Below, in pieces: positions 22,838-35,070 of a stretch of 64,000 nt of DNA. A program made the position numbers and the translations under genes. How positions within the stretch are numbered: position 1 is the stretch's first letter; the number at the start of each line of letters is the position of its first letter. The notes below the pieces were generated by a model. It searched no databases, was not told the origin of the DNA, and worked only from the letters and a program-made list of their open reading frames with translations. The stretch is from Dactylonectria macrodidyma (taxonomy: Eukaryota; Ascomycota; Sordariomycetes; Hypocreales; Nectriaceae). The stretch is taken from the NCBI GenBank assembly GCA_020744425.1, contig JAGMUV010000004.1, positions 558,001 through 622,000 of the forward strand, in the 5' to 3' direction.

Positions 22838-24319
22838 CTTAATGATACTTCTCTAGGAAGCGGCACCTTCACCACCTCGATACTGTCGTAAGTTCTCGCT
22901 TGGAGTGGAAATCTCATTCTTTATGAACCATTGCCTTGCCTCTGGCTCCGCCTCGGCAGGATCGACCATGTAAGCCGGACGACGCTTGACTAGGCCAGCT
23001 CGCAGCTCGGCCAGACAGCGATGGCCGGTTGCGAGATCCATCTCATCTCATTTTCGAGACGCCCTACAGGGCAGCGAGACGTGGCTCCAGCATCCAGTCA
23101 GGATCCTTTCGGCGACTATTCCTACGTAGTTGCCGTGGACGGAGATGGTAGACTACATGGGACGACTGGCTGGGGCTCTGAAGATCATCCTGTGAGATTT
23201 TAGTGCTGTGGTTGCTTCCGCTATGGGGCATTGGCGAGCCCATTTCCCAATTGGCAGTGCCATCTTGTCGTTCCCACTCTGGCTGACGGACAACACAGGT
23301 TTGCAACTTATTTGACCATGAGCTGCGCTTACTATGAGTACATTAGTGACCTACTTGAAGAATATCGAGCGAGATTAGAAGCAACGCCCTGGCCCTGTGG
23401 TGCGGCTGGTGCGGCCGTTGCGCACACCGCCGGCTCTCGCTCACGTCGAGACCATGTAGCAACCGTAGCCAACAGAAATGACTCAGTGAACACCATGACT
23501 GGTAGATCTCCTAGGTCTGGGTTGGTGGATAATACTAAAGAAAGAAACTGGCTGCCAATAATAAGAACCAAACACTCGAGCCCTTGTCCCGTTGTCATGT
23601 TCAGCCACACTCCGGGTGCCCTTGCAGGCTTACAGCGCGACATGTCGCCCAACTGGGAATAGGCTAGGCTTTCCGGCCGAGACAAATGCAGACGCTGAGC
23701 GAGAGCCGGATGAGAAAGTGGGCCCATGGATGGAACAAGTCACAAGTCTTAGCAACGGTGGAGAGCAAAGAATGTATTTTTCCATGTGAAACTGAGATAA
23801 TGAAAGCCCGTCACGTAAGATGAATGACGGGGGTTACCAAATGCTTGATGGCGCTATTGGACGAGAGAGAGAGGGAGAGGGAGAGGGCCTGGTTCAAAAT
23901 GACTGCAGCTACCCTGGATCTAACATCTGACTCTGCATTTTCGCAGAGATGCCCATGTTGTTCATTGTGCCCAACAGCACATTGTAACATCAAGTCCAAC
24001 TAGATGCTAAGACCTGGTATCAAGTTGAAACTTGTTTCACTCACCCGTCTGGGTACCGAGGCTTGGAAGTTGCTAATATACTTGGAAGAATAAGAATAAA
24101 TAATGCCTTAAATTATACTTGTACCAAGCCAATAATTTCGAAATCGCTCGCCATGCTTTTGTGTTGAATCCCCGAGTTCATACGAAACTCCCCTAACCCT
24201 TTTTTTCTTTCTCTAGTTCCTTAGTTCTATCCTGACTCTTCTCCAGACATTATCGCCCCCTTAAGTGGTATCTAGATCGTGAATACTTGCTATGTCTCCT
24301 TGCATAAGCTCAGAGGCCG
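22838..24319. other. Intergenic, ABC transporter upstream region
   Basis: This stretch lies between the ABC gene 5' end and the MFS gene 3' end. A signal-peptide exon for the ABC transporter may be hidden here; I could not find one in matching splice phase. A GA-rich low-complexity run lies at 23862-23887. Confidence 0.5.
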
Positions 24320-26394
24320 TCACTTCTCGGTAACATTGGCGATAGCCGTCTGATCGCTATCCTCTTCCCTCTGTAGTGTCGCGGGCTTCTCGCCGCCCTG
24401 CGCAGTGCTGAGCTCCATGAGGTCGGCAGTGACATCGGCAGACTTTTCGTCAGGCGCGGCATTGCCCTGGGTCCCTAATCGTAGGAACGGAACGAACAAG
24501 CAGCCGAGGGCGGCAAGACCTACGGAGACGAAGTAGACCATCCTGAACGGTTGGTTTACGTCGCCACCTTCCGACTGGGACTTTTCGACCGAGCTGTACA
24601 CGGCCGTTGAGATGCCCAAGCCGATGGTGGAACTCAGACGGATGAGCATGTTGAAAATACCGCCAGCGAGCGATTGTTGGTGAGGCGGGAGGGCCTGCAT
24701 CACGTACATCTGGGAGCCTATTAGCAGCCGCCGGTATATATTATGATTGGAGAAAGACGACGTACGTTGGTGACGTTGAACTGAAAGTCGGCGCCAAAGA
24801 CGTTCAGAATCAACGACGGGAATACAAAGGCCCAGTATAGCGAGGTGTCCCTGTTGAACGTGAGCAACAGATTGGCGCCGACATAGGCTACGGCGCCAAG
24901 CGCCATGATGAGCGTGTTGTTGACCTTGTGGAGGATGCTAGCCGCCACAATGTTCCAGATGACGCCTCCAATCACCTGCGGCAGGAGATGAACGGCCACG
25001 TTCAGGGCATCGTACTCGTTGACTTCTTGCATGAAGAGCGCGAGCCAGAAGTTGGACGATGTAAAGGACATCATACCCAGGATTGTCGTCGAAACAAGCT
25101 ATTTATCTGCGTTAGTAGGGCCATACTGAGGTATTATTGTCTCAACCGATTCGGCTGAGAGCATGATGTAGTTACTTACCAGAGAAAAGGTCTTATCTTT
25201 CCAAATGTGAAGCGGCATCAGGGGATGCTCCCAATAATTTTCCCAGAAGATGAACGCGACTAGGAGAAAGACGCCAACGACGAGCATGGCGATGACGTGA
25301 GCCGCCTCCCAACCATCCGCAGGACCGAGGCTGGAGTTGTTGTTAGAAAATATGTTCCCTGACGTTTGATCTTGGATTGCGTTGCGAGGGATAGTAAACT
25401 TACGTCAAAGCGGCCGTGAACATGCCCACGCCGACGACGGTTAGGATCGTACCCAGGGTATCGAAGCGCTGCATGGCGATGCGAAGGCGCGTCTTGAGCG
25501 GTGCGGGCTCAAAGGCCTCGACGCTGGGCACGATCCAGATGGAAGCAACGCCCAGGATGGCCCAGATGATGGCTAAGAGGATGAAGCTGGCGCGCCAGTT
25601 GAAGATGCGCGCGGCGATGCCGCACACGATGCTCCCCACCGCGAAGCCGAGCGGGTTGCCGGCGGAGAAACTGGCAAAGGCCCAGTTCTTGCGCTGAGAC
25701 GGCACGTCGTAGGCCGCGCCTAGGATGCCGATGGCTGGGGGGACGACCATGGCTGAGGCCAGACCGAGGACACCACAGAGGATGTCCATCCAGAAGGGGT
25801 TCTGGGCAAACGCCACGATCAAGGCGCTCGCGCTGAAGCAGCCCATACCGAAGATGAAGACGGCTTTGCGGCCGAGCAGGTCGGCAAGCTGGCCAATAGT
25901 GAGCTGGAAGGCCCCCGCGGTGAGGCTGTAAGACGAGTCAGCATCGTGGGTTGAAAGTGGTCTGATTGATGATGAGGTGCAAAAGGGGAAGGGACAAATG
26001 AAGCCCGATCGGAGTATAATAAAAGGGATTCTCACGTTGCTGCAGCAGAGATCCACGAGATCTGGCTCTGGCTCATGCCAAGGTCCTTTCCAATGGCTGC
26101 TGTGACAATGACGGTTGCGCCAGTCAAGAAGGTGTTTGTAGCCATGGCCACAGTGGCCATGAAGACAAACAACACCTCCTGCAGCGTGTTTTTGAAGCAT
26201 GCCGGGCGCTCTCCTAGCGATGAGACCTTCTTCTTCTGCACGGCTACATCGTCTCCCCCGCTGCCTTCAATATCGACATCGGCCTCGACGTCGGCCGTGG
26301 CATCGGCTTTGACATCGGAGCGTTGCTGCGTTTCTCGGGAAGTGGGGGTCAGATTTCTATCGGAAGCCGCCGATGCGGCCGCCTTGTCAGCCAT
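24320..26394 (-). CDS. MFS transporter, 14-helix DHA2 type
   Basis: Exons 26394-26036, 25925-25404, 25330-25180, 25098-24766 and 24709-24320 give 584 residues. It is a drug:H+ antiporter-2 family protein similar to fungal aminotriazole-resistance and Amf1-type permeases of the plasma membrane. A hydrophilic N-tail of about 75 residues precedes the helices. The loop 2-3 motif A is GQLADLLGRKAV and a motif C-like stretch is LGLASAMVVPPAIGILG. WDWP-type aromatic loops and a polar C-tail of about 60 residues follow the last helix. All four introns are short with standard GT-AG ends. It diverges from the MOSC gene across 680 bp. The substrate cannot be told from sequence; nothing nearby suggests a metabolite cluster. 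Confidence 0.9.
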
Positions 26395-27074
26395 AGCTGG
26401 ACACGCGGGGGCGCGGTCAAGGCTCTCGGTGCAAAGAAATCAACAAAAACGGGCACCAACTCGTCCGAAGCTTCCGGATTCCTCTTCCAAGCAAGAAAAA
26501 ACCACTTTCCGCTGGGTTGTGCTCGACGCGAAGGGGGAAAAGTGGGAATGATATGGCCCATCTGTCTGGATATATTAGCTGTTTGGCGAAGGGGCTCCAC
26601 TGTGGGCACTGCGCTTTCGGCTTGCGGGATGCTGGATGAAAAAAAACCGAGACATCTGCCGTGCTGGGGTGACACAATAGAAGAGACACTCTCGGAGATG
26701 ACTTTGTGACGCGTCGGCGGTTAAGCGAGCGAAAAATGGTTGGAAAATGGCATGATGAGAGGATTTCAACGGAGAACTTGGCGCAGAGTGGAATCACCTC
26801 ATTCTGCTCTCAGTAAATCACGGCGGTGTCAAAAGAGGCCACTTTTAGAAATCATGGGGAGAGATGCTCAAAGCGTGGACAATATTCTCGCAATCTGTGT
26901 GTGGGTGACAACAATTCATGCTCATTTTATTTTGTCAGTGTCTAGATAGTGATAGTGAATCCATGTGGCGTCCACGAGGTGGGGGGTCCATCTCGATTAT
27001 CAAGCATCCCCACTCTCGATCTCTAGATTTGTGATGAACGGGACCCCAAGCCGAGTGGGAGACAGATTGACAAG
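26395..27074. promoter_or_regulatory. Divergent promoter of MFS and MOSC genes
   Basis: 680 bp between divergent start codons. The ORFs across it are short and antisense to each other with no recognisable domain. It probably holds both promoters; no defined element was identified. Confidence 0.5.
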
Positions 27075-28200
27075 ATGAGAATTACAGAGGCAAGTATCAT
27101 GATGAATTTTGAGATGAAGAAGCTGTGCAGTTCGTTCGTCAATGGCAAAAGTTCACCGCTGACGACAGCAGCTCTGGGTTTACCCCATCAAGGCCATCCG
27201 GGGCATCCAGCTCGACTCGGCCAAGCTGGGGCCTCGTGGGATCGAACACGATCGGCGGTTCATGCTGTGCAAGATTGAAGAGTCCGGAGAGCTCACCAAG
27301 ATGCAAATGTCAAAGTATCCACAATGCTCTCTCTTCGCGCAGGAGATTGTCGGGAATAGCATCCATGTGCGGTATCTGACTCCGCAAGAGCCCCTGGTGC
27401 CTTCTCAACCAGAGCATGGCGTTGTCCTAGATGTGCCCCTCGACCCTAACCTAGAAGACCTGGAAAGGGTTCACGTCAACCTCCACCAAAGCCTCGTGGT
27501 TGCGTACCGTATGGGACCCAAGTGCGATGCGTGGTTCACGGCCTGCTTTGGCTTTGACACTGCCCTCATCTTCATCGGCGACGGCAGACGGCCCATCCTA
27601 GGGACCTTTTCCCCCAAGTCCCAGCCGGTCTCAAAATCCTGGCTTTCCTCGTTGACGAGTTATGTCGGAGGGGCAGGCGGTATCAACGCAGAAGAGGAGG
27701 ATTGGTTGACATTCACAGACTGCGCGCCCTACCTCGTCACCACGGAGCAGTCACTGAAGAACGTCAGTGCTCGACTCGCCAATGGTGAAGAAGTGGAGAT
27801 GGGCGCATTTCGACCCAACGTGGTGGTAGACGGCGAGGGAGAGTGGGACGAGGACTTTTGGGCAGAGCTGCGTATCAACGAAACCCACAAGCTTGCCCTC
27901 ACCAAGAACTGCAACCGGTGCACTTCTCTCAACATCGATTACGACACCGGCCGCACTGCAGAGGGAGAACGGGGCACGGTGCTGAAGAAGCTCATGTCGG
28001 ATCGGAGGGTCGACAGTGGCGCCCCGTACTCGCCGGTCTTTGGGCGCTATGCATTCCTCATTGGTAGCCCCGGCAGCAACCATGATACGGTCTCGGTTGG
28101 CGATGAAGTCGATGTCACTGCAAGGATGGCTCGGCGGGCAGTCTGGGATTGGCCACTCAAGGATCCTGCGGCTGCCAGGTACTATCAGCAGCGAGCGTAA
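27075..28200 (+). CDS. MOSC-domain molybdenum cofactor protein (mARC-like)
   Basis: Exons 27075-27089 and 27172-28200 give 347 residues. It has a MOSC_N beta-barrel followed by a MOSC domain, as in mARC and related molybdenum cofactor enzymes that reduce N-hydroxylated compounds. The start MRITE joins LWVYPIKAIRGIQLDSA, then IEHDRRFMLC, only if the intron has a GC donor (GAG|GCAAGT); no GT donor keeps this conserved N-terminus. The acceptor is a CAGCAG tandem (NAGNAG), so an extra Gln is possible. The MOSC part has GAFRPNVVVDG and, near residue 252, NCNRCTSLNIDYDTG, whose Cys corresponds to the cofactor-binding cysteine. No mitochondrial presequence or membrane helix precedes the barrel, unlike animal mARC. 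The substrate is unknown. Confidence 0.87.
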
Positions 28201-31200
28201 GGCGCAGCAGAAACCTTACCGAGTCCATCTGATCTGATTTTGGGTTTGACTACGATCCCCGTCCTGCGGTTTGGGGTGCAGAAGGGTCGTCTCCACAGGT
28301 TTGAACCGTCATATGACCCTGGGGAATGGATGTTACACAAATGTGGATGCAACGCTCGGCTGGCACGCCGTGCATGAGGGCGGCAATCGGACTAGGAGAG
28401 CCTCACGTTGATCCGTTCGTCACCTCATCTCATCCCAATGGAAGAATCTCTTGCGTCCGCTCCGCATGGCTGCTGTGTAGGTCATCGTAGTACGTAGTAA
28501 ATGGTCGATCCGCGTCAAGTGTGACGCATCGAGCCGACTTGTCTGCCGTACTGGGTTCCGTTGGCCGCCTCTGATCAGCCTGTCAAGCAGCCGGCACCGG
28601 GGAAGATATCCAGGAGAGCCGCCATGGCCGTCACAGGACACTGCCGTCCTGTGACGACAACCATCTTCCCCACCCCCGCTTGTGTAACCGTCACCAGTGG
28701 GTACGTTCGGTTGCCGCGGTGGGATGACGGGGTTGAAGGTTAATTGGGAGCAATCGAAGCGAAGGGAACGGCTTCCAAAGGATGGATGGACTGGTGGCAG
28801 GTAACACCTTGGTGGCAGCGTCTGGAACTGTTCCAAATCCAGCTCTGTAAGCCACCCGCGCGGGGGTGGCGGAAGATGATGTTCTAGATAACGTCCCAAT
28901 AGCCATAGGGCCATGGCATCCTAGGTGCGTTTCACAAAAGCCAATCTCATCACACGGGCAGCGAGCAACAAGGCTGTTAAGCGAGGTGAGGCAACAATCA
29001 TTAGACGAGCTAAGGCATAATCAATCACTGATTGATCACACTCACCCGAATGGACCGGTGAGCAGAGGGTGTACGGGGATTACAGGTCTGATGCGTAGTA
29101 CGTGGTAAACTCTGTTTTCAAGTCCGTGGACTCATTCGTGGTGAAGGTATCGCGCTAGTTGGCCCGGAGGCTCCCCGATCGTTCCCCGAAGGTCCCGGCC
29201 GGACAGGCAGGCGGGAGGCCGGGGTCGGTGTCCGCGCAGGTGGGGTGGACGGGGAGCGGTGTTTGGGGGTAAAAAGTTCTACAAACGTGAGAAGTGCACG
29301 TTGTACGTGCCTCGTGTGGGTATGTGTGAAAGTGTGAGGAATTCAAAGGTGTCAAGGTGCGAAAGTGTGAAAGACGGTCAAGGTGGTAAAGGTGCGAGTC
29401 TGTGAGACTCACTCGTCTAGATAGGTTGGGTTGGGTTGTTTCGTGTTTGCACTTGTGTGAGGGCATGATCGACTGCGGCTGGTCATGATTGCCGGACTAG
29501 CCATGCACCGAATACTACGTAAGAGCCGCTCTCAGCCCGTGGCGCGTGGGTTGCAGTCCGAACGTCCGAGTGTACGTCTACTACATACGTACTTCAAAGT
29601 TCCGCCGTGTGTAGTTGCCTCTTTTCGTCCTTACATCCTTGCGTCTGTGCCCCGTATCAGTCCCGGCGTCTGAGGGTCAAGTGGCGTGGGCGTAGAATGT
29701 CAAGGTGGATGGGAATTCGATAATTGCTACATTTTGCCAGTTGCATCAGTCATGCCGTTGATTCCCGAGAAGAGCCTTCGTTAACAGCCAAAAGGGGAAT
29801 CGTCGCGGCGGCATTCCAAGGTGTTGAAGGTGAGCGTATCTTGTACTCAGTCAGTCCATTGCGGGGAGGTATATCTGTGACAAGCCCCCTCGGTAGCTCG
29901 ACGTTGAAAGTACACAGCAGGTACTTGCTGACTAGTACTCACTACGTATCCCATACATGGTCAGATGGGTTGGATCATGGGTTGCCCGTTCATGGATCAG
30001 GGTTTGCGCGTGATGAGAGTAGAAACACGCCGAACGTTTTCGAGTTGTTCTGGAAGGCTTCTGGTTCATCTTCCGGCTGGTGGCCCCCTGTGCGCCCGTT
30101 CCTCAGGGCGGCCAGTGGCTTGGGCCCACCCTGGCTCCTGGGGAGTTTTCCGGCGGCACCATGCCACGGCGCGGGGTGATGTAATAACGTACTGCAGTAC
30201 GTATACGCTGCAGCACTGCCAATCAGTGTCCATCCTTTGGCGCGTTTTTGGTCGGTTTTAGCCATGGGAAGCTGTAGCGTGCCCCCCCGTCAGCCCCATG
30301 AGCAATCGCCCGAATGGGGTGGGTGGGGAGGCGGAGGGAAAGGGAGGGGAGGGGGAAAAGCCGGTCCGAGAGGAGAGGAGAAGGCGTCGCTAGAATGATG
30401 TGAACTGATTCGACGCGGAACGGACGCGAGACAATGCGAGACGAGCTAGACCGGGACGTTCACACTTTTTGCCCATCTTCACCCCAGTCGAGATACCATG
30501 AAGAATGACGGCATGAGATGAGATTGCTGCTGTGACGAAGCCGCAGCATCAGAGAGAGGTAACATGATCTGACAGGGAAACGAAAAGGACAAGGGAATGT
30601 GCCCAAAGCAATGCCCGACGCCAACCAGACAAGCGAGGCGAGCCGCTGGGGCGCAACATGTTTGAGAGAACAAGCCCGGCAGAGGGAGCATGGGGAGGGG
30701 TTTGGGGGGGTGTCGACGGATCATGGGTGAAAGTGGGATGCGAAATGCGGGATGGGATAATGTGTTATTGGTGATGATTGGCAAGGTGGTGGTGTTTACA
30801 ATGTGAGATGTGGTATATGAGATGTGGAATGTGAGACGTAGTAAATTATTTAGTTGCCTCGCAAAGAGTTGACAGCCTCGTCTGGAACCTACCGACACAG
30901 GGTTAGCACTTATGTAATTCCTTACCTAAGGCCCTACAAGGCCTCCCAACGTAGTATTCAGGTACCTGCAGCAAAGGGAAAAAGCCAAGATCAACGGCGA
31001 GGTGGCCAAGCCATGCAAGTCTCGGCCTTGGGCCTTGGGACAAGTGAACAACAACACCAGGTACACACGGCGCAACACCGGTCAACAGGAGATTGCAGGA
31101 AGGCATGCTACAGGGCCCGCTGCGCAGCATGGCCAGCAATCACCTTCCAGCAGCCAGTAATTTGCCCATACCTTACCTGAAGATGGCCAGCGGTACCGGC

Positions 31201-31463
31201 ACACCCTATGTAGTACCTCCAGCACACACACCTTGGTGCCTTATCCACAGGCTGTTCACCTGTCCAGCTCGGGCAACGTGCTGCCAACTTGCCAGCCTCC
31301 AAAGAGCTTCCGACACTGGATTCAATCTCGGACAACTTGACCTGTCTTGTCGTCATGACCCGTTAAGCTTTCTAACGCATGAGTGACGATCATCCATTTC
31401 GGACATATACCCGCATGCCTTGCGAAACCCTTCTTCTCTCCGTGTGTGCAAGATCGTCTCTAT

Positions 31464-31500
31464 GCAAGGCTCACGCTCTGCAAGGCTCACGCTCTGCAAG
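31464..31500 (+). repeat. 16-bp tandem duplication
   Basis: GCAAGGCTCACGCTCT occurs twice head to tail, followed by the first bases of a third unit (GCAAG). Confidence 0.9.
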
Positions 31501-32231
31501 ACCCGCTGCATGACCCTCTCATAGCTCCGGCCCAACCCCTCAGCTCCTCCACTCATCCACTCCGCCGCCCCATTGCCCGCCCGTTGACTTCTGCCCGTTA
31601 CCCTGAGACCTCCCCAATCAACGTCTCGCGATATTGAATTACTCACTGCGTGGTTTTGTTCAGAATTTGTAAAGGATCCAATCCCATGTTCATGCTGCAT
31701 GGTAGGTAGCCCGCTGCCATCAGGATACCCGTATAGATAAGTACAAGAAAAATCAGAACTGCGAGAACCCCGTGACCAAAAGCACACCCAAACAGAAATC
31801 GGCATGGAGCTAGGAGGGGAAGGAAGCTATCCGCTGGAGAGAAATCCTTCGCCATCATCACAGCTTTTCTCGGCCTCCTTCCAAGGCTCCAGGCCACTCG
31901 CTCCAGCCCCCTTTCACCGCTCCGCCTTCCATCATTTGTTTGTCCCGCTTAGCCCGAGCCAAAAGTCCGTCTCAAACCGGAGTCTATTTCGAGCGCCTGA
32001 CCACCGTCCAACACCCACCGTCCCTTTTTTTTTTATTGCGCCGTGAAACCAAACAAAAGACATGCTCAAAGATGAAATGGTGCTTTCCATCATGGTCCAG
32101 GCCGAGGTGGAATAAAAGTCCACGGACAGAGTTAGTCATAAACTCCCCCCTTTTGTGCGCACCAAAAGAGGCAAAATCCTAAGCAAAAAGACGCCGAAAA
32201 CCGGAGAAAGGAAATAAAAAACCCAAGAAAA

Positions 32232-32591
32232 ATGAACCAAGACAGATTGACCAGGTTGGGCTTCACTCAGCGACCAGCCAGGCCTAGGCTCGTCGGCACC
32301 CAGGCAATTGGTGATTGGCAAGAAGTGGTGACCGTGACGGTGACAAGCGATGGCCAGGGGCTCCAAAGGCTCCAACTTCCTGCGCGTCTCCTCTTTGAGC
32401 GCCGAAGAAGCCCGGAAGAAGGCTTTAGACCACTCTCTCGGCATGTCCTAGGGGCTGGCCCTAGTCGTAGTGGGCTGCTCCAGGGAGGTCCGCTAGTGCT
32501 GCAGAGTTCCCAAAACGGGACACTGAGACTGGAGCCTCCCACGTGGATCGTGCAGGGCGCTACACCCTCAGGGAAAGCCGTAAAAGTGTAA
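32232..32591 (+). other. Unexplained 119-codon ORF
   Basis: An ATG-initiated frame preceded by AAAA, giving a protein with balanced composition (it starts MNQDRLTRLGFTQRP and ends RLEPPTWIVQGATPSGKAVKV). No domain is recognised and minus-strand frames are also open here, so chance is quite possible. It is listed because it is the most protein-like ORF in a 5-kb gene-free stretch. Confidence 0.2.
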
Positions 32592-33161
32592 GTCATCCAA
32601 TGCCAATGCGCTTGTCACTGTTGGCCGACTCTCCACATACTTTGCGCCTCGGACACGAAAACAATGGAGATGCTGGAAAGGCCCGCTTTCTTGGTGACAT
32701 CACCGACGCCTTCAGCCAGGGCTGAACGCTTTGCGTCGTACCCGCCTCAGCTCCCCCAGCTCGGGGTGCGCTCGACAGCCAAGGCGAGAGAATGAGTCCA
32801 GTGCCGTCGTTCCATGGATTTGGGCCGCCAAGGGGGAGGGGTGTGCGTAGATGCCGACTTGCACAGCACCACGTATCCAAAGCCAAGTTCTAGATAGCCT
32901 TGCCAGCACAATCAAAATTCCGGATGAGACGGTCTGTCTTTGCTCTAGCATCGGGACTGCTAAAATATCTCTTTTTGTTCGATGTGAATCTGGCGTCATG
33001 TCAGTCAGGCCATTGTCACTTCTCAAGAACACGCGAGCAACGAAGGCTACGCGCGCGCTCGCACTTACACTCACACTGAAGAAACCCGCACATCCATTCC
33101 TTCCCCCACGCCAGACACCAGTGACACATGCCTTGCCGCTGGGATGGCACCCGCCGGAGTG

Positions 33162-33320
33162 TTAAGCAGCCTGCGTGCACACTCTGCATAGGTGCATTTT
33201 GCAGTAGGAGCACTCAAAGATCATCCAGTGAGGCCCAGAGCGGCAATGTTGGCAAACCCACTGGATCAAGGTGCTGTCAGATTTGATCATCCGGAATGAG
33301 TGCGCGCACGCATTGGCCAT
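33162..33320 (-). CDS. 52-residue Cys/His-rich zinc-ribbon-like protein
   Basis: A short ORF, below the usual annotation cut-off, encodes MANACAHSFRMIKSDSTLIQ, then WVCQHCRSGPHW, FECSYCKMHLC and RVCTQAA. Three CxxC pairs (C23/C26, C38/C41, C46/C49), a His at 31 and Cys5/His7 suggest two structural zinc sites. The pattern resembles very short conserved proteins of unknown function found across Pezizomycotina (HSFR..SDSTL..WVC..C.SGPHW...C..C). The ATG is in strong context (AAAATGG), and it is the first ATG after a well-formed 5'-leader intron (33605-33405). The upstream frame is open but Ser/Thr/Pro-rich without another Met, so the start is well supported. Function is unknown; an RNA- or protein-binding zinc module is a guess. 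Confidence 0.72.
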   Translation of the reverse strand: MANACAHSFRMIKSDSTLIQWVCQHCRSGPHWMIFECSYCKMHLCRVCTQAA

Positions 33321-33404
33321 TTTGTCGGTAGCCACGGCGATGGAGGTTTGGGTTGATTTGGGAGATGTTGAAGGCGCTTCTGCAGCTGGGGTGTTTGTGC
33401 TAGG

Positions 33405-33605
33405 CTGGAACCTTCAAGCCTATCAAAGGACTGGGCCCGATTGGACGAAAGAGACGCCTTGGAGAGCACCAGAGTCAGCCTTGCAGGACAGGAAATTGGG
33501 CATACGAGGTTGGGGTTTCTGGAAGCTCTTTTCGGCAACCAGATTATCGCCCATAAAAGCGTTGTTGAAGTGTTGAAGGTGGAGAGGTGGAGGGGAGAAG
33601 CTTAC
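33405..33605 (-). other. Probable 5'-leader intron of the 52-residue gene
   Basis: The minus strand has ACCG|GTAAGC at 33605 and TTCCAG at 33405. The upstream exon is a C/T-rich stretch typical of fungal 5' leaders (33.6-33.8 kb), and the downstream leader reaches the start codon without another ATG. No transcript evidence is available. Confidence 0.45.
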
Positions 33606-35034
33606 CGGTGAAGCAAGAGGTGTAAGTTGAGGTGTTGAAGTTGGTGGATATCCACAAGACACAACCGAGTGTAAGAGGGCTTGGTGGAGATGGTTGAGGA
33701 GAGGATGATTGAGAGAAGTGTTTGTGACGGTTGAAATGAGAAAGCCAGAGAAGTCTGTAGATTGATGGAGAATAAGAAGAGCAGGCCAAGGCCGGATGCT
33801 CTGGCTTTTATGGTTTTGAGGGGGGGAAGGGGTGACGAAGGGTGAAGGTGTCGAGTTATGGGAAGGTTGATTGCAACGGGGGCTGTGATGCAATGCTCAA
33901 CGATATCCGTGATGAAGACGGGGGGTGTGCAGGCTGGGGAGGCCGGCTCAGCAAGGACAGGATATCAAAGGACGGGAGAGAAACGAGGCGGAAGAGTAAC
34001 CGGTAACCAACGACGTAGATTAGTTGGTTGACAGCGGAAGGCAGCGGAAGGTAAAGCAAGGCAGGTCGAGCGTTAGAGTTTCTTCTGTTACAACAAACCC
34101 GGGGATGTTGGCGATAATGTACCCTGCGGCGCGGACCCGGCGGTGGATGGGACGGACGGACGCGGACGGGCGTGGACGGACGTGGGCTTGTGGCCCCTCC
34201 TTCTGACCACGATCCGTCATGCCAGTTGTAAAATCTCCCGTTTGCACAGTCGCAATGCCCGTCGGCCTGAGTCCCAGATGTGCCCCCAATCCCCGTCTCA
34301 ACGGGGCCGGGATGGGATGCCCTGTGGTCCCTTTGGGGAGGGATGGGATGGGGAAGGGGAGGGGGGTAGCCTGTAGGGAAAAAAGGCTCTTCTCTTTTTT
34401 TTCTCCCTCTGTCTTGCAGACAAGCAAGCAGCAAGCAGAAGCAGCAGCGCGCAATGGGCAGTCAGTCAGTGGGCAGCAGCGGGCAGCGACGCAACCCCCA
34501 GTTAATACATGAGGCGTACCCACAGGGGGACGGGTACCTGGGTCGTTGTTTGATCGCGCTATGGCCACGGCCTAGGGGAACGAAGCCGACGAGTGCAATG
34601 GACGGGCGAGGTGGGCGAGGGATGCGAGGCCAAACCGTCGAGGTCGCGGGATCCCAATGGATAGCAATGACGAACAGGCGAGGCGAGGTAAGGGTTTGGG
34701 TAGGAATTCCTGGGAGAACCTAGAAGACCTAGAAGACCTAGGAGGCCCTGGAAATGAAAAGCCCTGAGGGTGTCGAGCGAGTAACATGGAAAGGCCCATC
34801 CATACATACCATGGCATGGGCCATGGCAAGGCGGGACTCCGCTCTCGCGCCCCGTGTCCTGGTTCTCGGTGCAGCCCAGAAGCCGCCCAGGATCGATGGG
34901 TGGAGACGGCGAGTTTTCCTAGCCAGGAGCTTGGGAAGTTGGGACCATCAAGGCCTCTTCGGGGAGGGGGGAGGGAGGCATGGTCATGGCAAGGACATGG
35001 GGGGTCGTGTCCGTAGTGTGTAGAGGTAGTGTGC

Positions 35035-35070
35035 AGGTAGGTAGGTCGGTAGGTAGGTAGGTTGGTAGGT
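35035..35070 (+). repeat. AGGT-type tetranucleotide microsatellite
   Basis: About nine units of AGGT with single-base interruptions (TCGGT, GTTGGT). Confidence 0.85.

Larger units (their letters stand above)
28201..33161. other. Gene-poor stretch, short tandem repeats
   Basis: Five kilobases with no confident gene. Around 29.3-29.4 kb there is a GTGTGAAAG/AAGGTG-type degenerate repeat. A 16-bp direct duplication lies at 31464, and one unexplained 119-codon ORF is listed separately. No RNA gene was recognised. Confidence 0.5.

Noticed and set aside
28420..28914. 164-codon minus-strand ORF
   Set aside because: Compositionally odd, overlaps other open frames, has no recognisable domain and no splice support.
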